A DNA stretch of 64,000 bases, from positions 62,001-126,000 of the forward strand of contig SSNU01000055.1 in the NCBI GenBank assembly GCA_012064415.1. Direction: 5' to 3'. Position 1 is the first letter of the stretch. Each line of letters begins with the position of its first letter. The position numbers were made by a program, and so were the translations under genes. The notes under the pieces were generated by a model. The model was not told where the DNA came from, did not search any database, and saw only the letters and a program-made list of their open reading frames with translations. Origin of the DNA: Gyrodactylus bullatarudis (taxonomy: Eukaryota > Platyhelminthes > Monogenea > Gyrodactylidea > Gyrodactylidae). Shown here piece after piece: positions 57,801-64,000 of this stretch.

Positions 57801-60800
57801 CTATTCTCCTATATATATAATATGCTATCTATGTATAACGACGTTGTATTATATAACATGCACAATACACACTGGGTAGTTTATCATATTTCTTTGAACT
57901 GTTCCTCTCTCCCCTTCCCAATACATTAGCATTTTCCTAATCTGGTCCGGGGCATAATCCCTTTTCTTCTGCTTTATTTTAATTTATCAATTGAATAATC
58001 TCCCAAGAGTATTCCTCAAGAGGGGAATTATTAGGTGTGGAAAGATTGAGAATCATGCAGAAATAAATTTTTAAAAATGCCTAGAATAGCTATAGGTTTA
58101 CCCCTATGGACATTTACAGTTAATAACCAAGAGAGATACAAAAATAGTGGAATGAAAAATCAGACGTAGCTTCTCTAAAATAGTGAAATGATATGGTGCA
58201 ATCGATTCGAATGCCATTTCAACTGTGAAATGCGTATAAAATAAAAATGTGTTTCAAGTTATAAAATTATTTTTGTCAATTAATATGCAGAGAACTCGTC
58301 TATCTATGGAGCAGAAACTTTGAATCAAACGCTTAAGAGACAATGGATCTGATATATAAAGGATCTCACAGTTCAATTTTCCTGTTCTGAACACACCATA
58401 TCATTCCTCTATTTTTGAGAAGCTACAACTGATTTTTCATTCCCCTACTCTTGTTTCTCTCTTGTTTATTGACTGTATGTCTAATAGGTCATATTATATT
58501 GGATAAATAATTTTATTGACTTGTAATAAGCGTGATTCAATGTAGTGTAAATATTTTACGTAATTGAATAGCTTATTATTATTATTGACATTTCGAAATT
58601 ACCAATATTGAAATTTACGAAAATCTGATTTTTGATGAAGTTTTTAATGAATGCTGCAAGATTGAAGAAATAAAATATCAGGAATTGAAAATATTCTACT
58701 TGGCTACTCGAATGACAGAATATTTTGAAATTTTACAGACTTTTTATACCCATGTTCTTCATAAAAATCGATAGAATTTATTATTTATCAACAAAGTTTT
58801 TTCTTGGTCTGATATGTCTAAAGGAATTGCCGCAAATTTTCGCAGAACAACTTTATTTATCGATTATTCCATAAAAATTTAATTGCTGAATAACTTTGAT
58901 ATCTATGTAACGTTGAAGTAAGATTTTTAGCAATACGTACAGAATCTGTAAAAATAATAAATATTTATTTTATGAAGCAATATAAGATTTTTATTTTTCA
59001 AAGATTCTGATTATCTGGTACAAAATTTTAACTAAAGAAGCTCTAAAATCTAATTTCAATCTTATAAAATTAATATCTTGAATAGCATCTCTAAGAGGAT
59101 AATCACCATCTGTTCGATGTGACGAACCTTCACGACGGTCGTCTTCGCAAACCAATGAAAAATGCTATTTCTTTATTTTCTAGAATGATTCAAGTTGGAG
59201 AAAACTTTTTACTCTAATGGAAATGGGATATTCTCAAATTTCCTTTTTTTGAAATTTAACTCCAGCAATATTAGAGATTAGAATGGATAAAAAGGACTGT
59301 CTCGTCTATTTTTCTGCAAGAAGCAAAACTTTAAGTATTTAGAAAGTCTAAATCAAATTGTCCAACATTTCAGAATGAATTTTTTCTTCGAATTAGAAAT
59401 AATAGATGATCCATAAGACTTATTTCTAAAATTAAATTCATTAAATTTTTCATTCTACTATTTATTTTAATCTTTTTTTTTCTTTTGTAACTTGTACCAT
59501 GATGTTTTATACATTATTCGAATTCTCCTGAAGAGTCCATTCAGATTCTGACCCAGGGCTCGCGACCAAACTTGAAACTTTTTCTGAAATCTGTAACAAT
59601 TGTCTGTGATTCTTGTTTTCAAATTAATTAATTAAATTTAAAAGGAAGGTGGCCATTTTTTATTCATTTTCATTGTTTGAGTTACACGTGTATAATAACA
59701 GTTATAATCTCTTCAGAGTATTTTACAAATAAGATCATGTTTTTTTCATTCTTAAAAAAAGACATGATCTTATTTCAAGATCCCACCTTTTCAATGCTAG
59801 TCGATATAAATGGATAATTTCGATCTCTCCTTTATTCGAAATTCAAGAAGATTGGAGTCTTATTTTTAGTCGTTATCAGTAGGGGAAAATAAAAATAGTT
59901 AATTGTAATGGAGAAACTAATGTAATATGAAAGAGTGAAACTGTATTTCGTACAGTTTTTAAATACATTCACATAAATATAATCATGATTAATTGTGATG
60001 CGAGATTTCACACTCTTCCCATTAATTCAAAATACCTAATGAGCAAGATTGATTGGATTCTTTCAGAGAATAGAATGAAACGTACAGTCTAAGCAGGGAA
60101 ATATATATGTAAAGATTAGCTGTGTATGCAAGACGTAAATAGTCATTATTTGTGAAATCGAAACATCTTTATTCTGAGAATAATTTCGAATAAAAATAGA
60201 CCAAAATAACGAAATTCAACTTCTATGAAAATTGCTTCAAATGATTGAAAAAAGTGGAACTTCTTCCTATCAACTAGGTTTAGTTAGAATTCAATGACTA
60301 TAGCAATAAAGCATCATCCTTTGAGAATACTTTGAACAGTTTTTCTTGATCTGAAATGGTAGGACTAATGTGGGTTCCCTAATTCAATGAGGTAATCAAA
60401 TGTCTCAGTAAGAGATTGTTGACCAAACCAAAAGAAAATATTTATTCAATTTTCAATTTATTTCAGAATAAAAACAAGAAATTATTCCAATTTCGGAATA
60501 ATAATATTAGCTTAAGCAATTTAATGCATTTTTCTATAATTTAGACTGTTATTGGTACTGTAATTTATTAAAACTTTGCAACCCTTTATATTTACTTTTC
60601 TATATTGGAATCATTCAGATACAAAGTATCTCCATGAATACTTGAGCTACATCACGGGACATTTATCAGGAAAAATCATCATGAAATATTGCAAGACTAA
60701 CGAAACTAGAGAAACGCAAAAAACTAAATTTCCTCAAGCAAAAATTCTCTCCAACATTTTTAGTTTATGAATCCAGTGATTTAAGCCGAGAGCAATCAGA

Positions 60801-63334
60801 AATTCTTATTATTAAAATCAACATAAAGATTGAGAAAGTTGATGGAATTCCAACCAATTGGAACTGTAGAAGGTTGATTTTTTTTAGTTTTTCATCAGAA
60901 TTTTGAACTAAATCCCCAAAAAAGCCTTTAAATTTTAAATTTAAAACTATTCATAGTTTGACTAATTTTCCCAATAAAATTTCTGACAAGATGAGAATGA
61001 AATATCTCAGAAATTTATTCCACCCCTCCCCTCTCTTAATCCTAACTAGGACAGGATTTTTATCTCGTCGATTGATGTGAAATAATTAATCTAATTCTAA
61101 CAGCTAACATGTCCCCTTTCAATTTCTTGTCAACTGGCCTTCTCATTTCATCTTTTTTTCTGTGAAGGAGGGGGATGATTAAATTTTGCATCTCTGTTGT
61201 TTGGAATTGACTTTCATTGTCATTGAAAACAACATCTTCCAGACTTTTCTCTTCATTCATCAATGGAGCAGATTGAAATTTCTTCATCTCCGAACGACTA
61301 ACGAGAATATTCACTATTCCCGGATAATGTTCAACATACTTTTGAAAATTATTCTGGCCACTGAATTTGGCCATTTTTTAACGTTTGAGCACAAATTTTT
61401 TATCGATTTTGTAGATTTAACGCAATTAGGCGAACAGTTCAAGTTTGAGAGAAACTCATTTCTGAATTTTGGATTATTTTTCCTTCAGGATAATCGATAA
61501 GGTGAATTTGAATTCCTTGTCTTGTGTTGTACCTAAATATCAGTATTGAATTCGAAATCGACAAAAATTTTGAAAAGTGGGAATCTGGGGCTAAAATCGG
61601 GTTTAAAATTCAGTATATCCATCAATATCTCAGAGATGAACCAAATGGCTGAAACGCCTTCTATTATCATTAACTTGGTTCATTATATTTAATGACCTTA
61701 AAGATTTAATATGAAAACATAATCGGAATCAGCATGTATTATTCAAAATTTTTTTTTCTTTGTAAAATGTGTAAATTGAGATGAGACATCCATTATTGAA
61801 TTCATTAATTATCTGAAAACCTTTTCTACACATCTACCTGTGTGTGATCACTGATCATGCAAATTAATTCAAGAAATCTTTGAATAAATACGGTAAATTT
61901 AGTTTATTTTGGTATAATTTCTTTAAGAAGTACAGATCCAAGACTGACTTTGAACATTACTTTGAGTTAACATTTCCATACAAGGGGATTATGTATTTCC
62001 ATATAGAAATAGTTATCACTATATCTGTATGTGAATCTATAAATTTAGCCCATTTTTCTTTCACATACTATTTCTAATTCTACTGTTTGTATTCATTAAT
62101 CTAGAAATTCCCTTCTGGTACACACTGATTTTATTATCTGATTATTTGTATGAAAAAAATGATTTTACAATTTCTTCAATAATCCAGAAACTATTTGTAC
62201 ACTACACTGCTCAAGTACACTATTCAAACTCCCTTTTTTCAAGATTTTTTCAATCTTTTTATAATATCCTTGCTATAGAAGAATATTAATCCATAACTCT
62301 GAATTTCAATTCGTTTTATTTTTCTAATCGAAATAGATATTCACTCAAAAATTTGAAGATCAAAAGCTTTTACCAGAGCCACGTGTTCTTCCATGAAGTT
62401 TTTTTATTTACAAAGAAAGCTTTAGAGTTCAACACTTTTCTTTAAAAATACTAGCTAAATTAAATAGTTAACATTTTATTCTTGCTATAACTTTTGCTTA
62501 AAATACTTGAACATTGTTGTGTTGGCAGAAGCTGTACAAAACTGGTCTACTGGATCTAAATATTGTAAAAATCAGAAACTATTCTCTACCAATATATTGA
62601 ATTTATCAAGCCTACTCACCTTTTGAGTTTCATGGTTTCTATTTGTATCGTTTAATAAAAAGTTCCGAATTTGAGTAGATTTGAATAAGCTTATAGTTTT
62701 TATACAAGTTGCTTCATATGTTTCTGCATTTAATATCTTTAGATGTAGATCAAATCGGTAGCAGACAATAGAAATTATCTATTTGTAATCGATTTCGAAG
62801 AAAAAATAAAGCAGAATTGGAATATTTTATTTTTCTACTGAATGCATGTGAAAAACATTATTAATGCATAGGATCATGTTTATGCGTATACCCCAATTTA
62901 CTCATGTCCTCAAAAATTGCTCACGTAAGATATTCCATGACAAAATTCATGCAGAACGAAATGAATAGTAACACCAAAATTTCAATCTGTCAATTAATGA
63001 ACATGCATGAGTTAGTTATTGAATTTTGTTTTTCTTCCTCAAGAAATACAAGATTTTATCATGGACATTGGCTGACTACGAGACAGGAAAGGTCTTTCAG
63101 ACTATTGAAATGAATGAAACAACATCCCTGGATCATACTTCTCTTGATGAGGTGAAACCATTGTCGGTTGTTGTCAAATTTCAAAATTATATTTGGGATG
63201 CGTTCAAAGAGGGCTCGGACACCTCTCCAAGAATTATTTTAGACTTGTTGAAATTATTCTCAGAAAACAGTTATCAGATTGCTGATTGTGTTATATTTCG
63301 AGGTAAACTTTCTACAGTAATTCTCAGGAAAAAG
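54854..63334 (+). CDS. Unrecognised protein, two exons, possibly myristoylated
   Basis: Exon 54854-55372 (open also from an ATG at 54809) ends in phase 0 before GTTAGA. Exon 63044-63334 begins in phase 0 after a good acceptor (TTTTTCTTCCTCAAG) and ends in phase 0 before GTTAGT, so more exons must lie beyond the window. Starting at the inner ATG the protein begins MGNKKSYQ, an N-myristoylation-type start (M-G-x-x-x-S). I do not recognise the family. The first exon is mixed helical (ILFNEIYRCLFTNGYKLLLS, SPDLAKSIIKMLIQ). The second reads KYKILSWTLADYETGKVFQT and later IILDLLKLFSENSYQIADCV. That both exons belong to one gene is inferred from strand and phase only. The intervening 7.7 kb carries repeats and no better exon. 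Confidence 0.4.
55373..56904 (+). other. Presumed intron, no feature
   Basis: AT-rich, with no exon or clearly bounded repeat. A 91-codon minus-strand frame (55562-55837) has no recognisable domain. Confidence 0.4.
56905..57672. mobile_element. Foldback element with tRNA-like B box
   Basis: The left (56905-57230) and right (57424-57672) parts are inverted copies. Both contain, in mirror order, TTATAGGGTTTTTT, GGTGACGAGG, TGCTTAAG, TATCTCTAATTGGA, AGACTTGGACGAAATTTTGC and CAAAATTACTTAA. The right copy (minus strand) keeps GGTTCGAATCTCGG (57578-57565), matching a tRNA T-arm/B-box consensus, preceded by GGATGCGGAGAAGTCAC. This suggests a tRNA-derived SINE present twice in opposite orientation. 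The left copy has lost the B box. Confidence 0.5.
57565..57578 (-). promoter_or_regulatory. Pol III B-box-like sequence
   Basis: Minus strand GGTTCGAATCTCGG fits GGTTCGANNCC at all but the last position. No complete cloverleaf with a good A box could be drawn, so it is a SINE relic rather than a tRNA gene. Confidence 0.4.
58117..58475. mobile_element. 359-bp TA-flanked element related to 46708-47599
   Basis: TA on both sides. The ends are CAGTTAATAACCAAGAGAGA and, reversed, CAGTCAATAAACAAGAGAGA. The inverted ends extend about 85 bp with several differences, through GTAGCTTCTC and ATGATATGGTG. Same family as the 892-bp element at 46.7-47.6 kb, but older and shorter inside. Confidence 0.65.
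58478..63043. other. Presumed intron, hairpin at 59728
   Basis: AT-rich. At 59728-59776 AAATAAGATCATGT and ACATGATCTTATTT form a hairpin with a T-rich/A-rich extension. Pieces of the dispersed repeat family lie near 61540-61620. A 104-codon frame on the minus strand (61060-61374) starts MAKFSGQNNFQKYVEHY and could be a small gene, but no family or second exon supports it. Confidence 0.4.
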
Positions 63335-63356
63335 GTTAGTTTATATTTCATTTATA

Positions 63357-63535
63357 TTACAGTAAAAGTATTTCTATTGAAACATCTTATTGAAACACGA
63401 ATATTTACCCCCTAATTGAGTATTATCTCGACCAATAAGAATGCAGCAAGTGATTTCTATATATAGGTCGACATAAACAATACTTAATTAGGGGGGTAAA
63501 TATTCGTGTTTCAATAAAAATATTTTTACTGTAAT
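63357..63535. mobile_element. Foldback MITE
   Basis: The left arm ATTACAGTAAAAGTATTTCT, then TTGAAACACGAATATTTACC and CCCTAATTGAGTATT, is mirrored by AATACTTAATTAGGGG, GGTAAATATTCGTGTTTCAA and ATTTTTACTGTAAT on the right. The centre holds CTCGACC and GGTCGA. The core between TA-CCCCCTAATT and AATTAGGGGGG-TA may be a TA-flanked element inserted in a mirrored outer repeat. It lies directly after the donor of the exon ending at 63334. Confidence 0.6.
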
Positions 63536-63586
63536 GTATATTTATAACATTTTCACTTGATGATACGTTAACATAATTCTGATTAA

Positions 63587-64000
63587 CCCTGTGAGTGACT
63601 CAAATTGAGTCACACTGTGCCTCTGAAGACACAATTGAGCAACTTATTGTTAAGCCTCAGAAAACACTTGGTTTAGCACTCATTCGATAGGAAAATTATT
63701 AATCTCCTGAAATACACAGAGATCATTCGTCAAACACGTGATATATACGAGTTCAAAGAAAGTTTCTTTTTACAAAGAATGAATTTTTGTTTAAAACGTT
63801 TTTTTGAGAATCTAAATCCAAGGGTCATGGATAAAAACCAAGATAACTATTATCGATTAATCATAGCTGTGGAATTTGCTAAATCTTCAAAGGTAAGCTA
63901 TTATCGGATCATAAAACGACCGGTAAACAATAGGCAAAATAGGTTGAGTGCGAGTCAGGAAATGATATTCTCTGAGACTTTAATCGATAATTCGAATTAC
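63587..64000. repeat. MITE end with palindrome and dispersed repeat
   Basis: TTAA (63583-63586) is followed by CCCTGTGA and the 19-nt palindrome GTGACTCAAATTGAGTCAC, an end structure like the element at 48457. No partner end is visible. From about 63720 to 63895 the sequence repeats that at 351-545 (AAAACGTTTTTTTGA, then GGGTCATGGATAAAAACCAA). Confidence 0.5.

Noticed and set aside
61060..61374. 104-codon minus-strand frame as an independent gene
   Set aside because: Composition is protein-like and it starts with ATG, but nothing else supports it; mentioned only in the intron entry.
1..64000. CRISPR arrays, bacterial operons, Shine-Dalgarno sites or rRNA genes
   Set aside because: None seen; introns, poly(A) signals and gene content show animal nuclear DNA.

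Overview
This is an AT-rich, repeat-rich metazoan nuclear window. GT-AG introns interrupt the genes, polyadenylation signals follow several of them, and the gene content is animal: AGO1-type Argonautes, PP6, an ACSL3/4-type acyl-CoA synthetase, MRPS16 and an EGF/TSP1 membrane protein. The Argonaute sequence looks arthropod-like and the transposon load is high. A parasitic copepod (salmon-louse type) is my best guess, but the species cannot be fixed from sequence alone.

Layout. 1-6035 is gene-poor and holds decayed fragments of a Penelope-like element (about 1.3-1.6 kb) and a MULE transposase (about 2.4-2.8 kb). 6036-6757 carries the last three exons of a plus-strand membrane protein ending in a PDZ ligand (possibly sidekick). 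8943-19444 is a compact island of genes in alternating orientation: Argonaute copy A (minus) and copy B (plus) head to head, an orphan multi-pass membrane protein (minus), PP6 catalytic subunit (plus), MRPS16 (minus) and the 3' exons of an EGF/TSP1 single-pass membrane protein (minus). The signal-peptide exon of that last gene may lie at 26431-26767. The presumed intron between them holds a rearranged Ty3/gypsy element (22926-26208) whose ends are inverted rather than direct repeats. 26948-28420 is a TA-flanked transposon with a second, Tc1-like transposon nested inside it. 29591-36645 is the ACSL gene (minus) with a 4.6-kb repeat-filled intron. 36646-49398 has no convincing gene and holds foldback elements and MITEs. 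49399-51558 is a three-exon, BEN-like nuclear protein. 54854-63334 holds two exons of an unrecognised, possibly myristoylated protein, separated by about 7.7 kb of repeats.

Main points. (1) The two Argonaute genes form an inverted repeat with 2,705-bp arms that align without gaps, introns included. Identity ends exactly at the stop codon on one side and at the start of the conserved N domain on the other, while N-terminal exons and 3' UTRs have diverged. (2) Four genes in the island need introns of only 30, 31, 34 and 36 nt to restore reading frame, beside ordinary introns of 57-69 nt; this is unusually short for an animal. (3) The gypsy element has inverted LTR-like ends, a 4-bp target duplication, and deletions of the reverse transcriptase and integrase core. 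(4) Several small repeat families can be defined: TTAA-flanked elements with subterminal palindromes, a foldback family ending near AAGATGGGAA, a TA-flanked element with identical 199-bp inverted ends, and a foldback containing a tRNA-like B box.

All comparisons were made by eye; identity statements mean that I saw no difference in the stretches compared.
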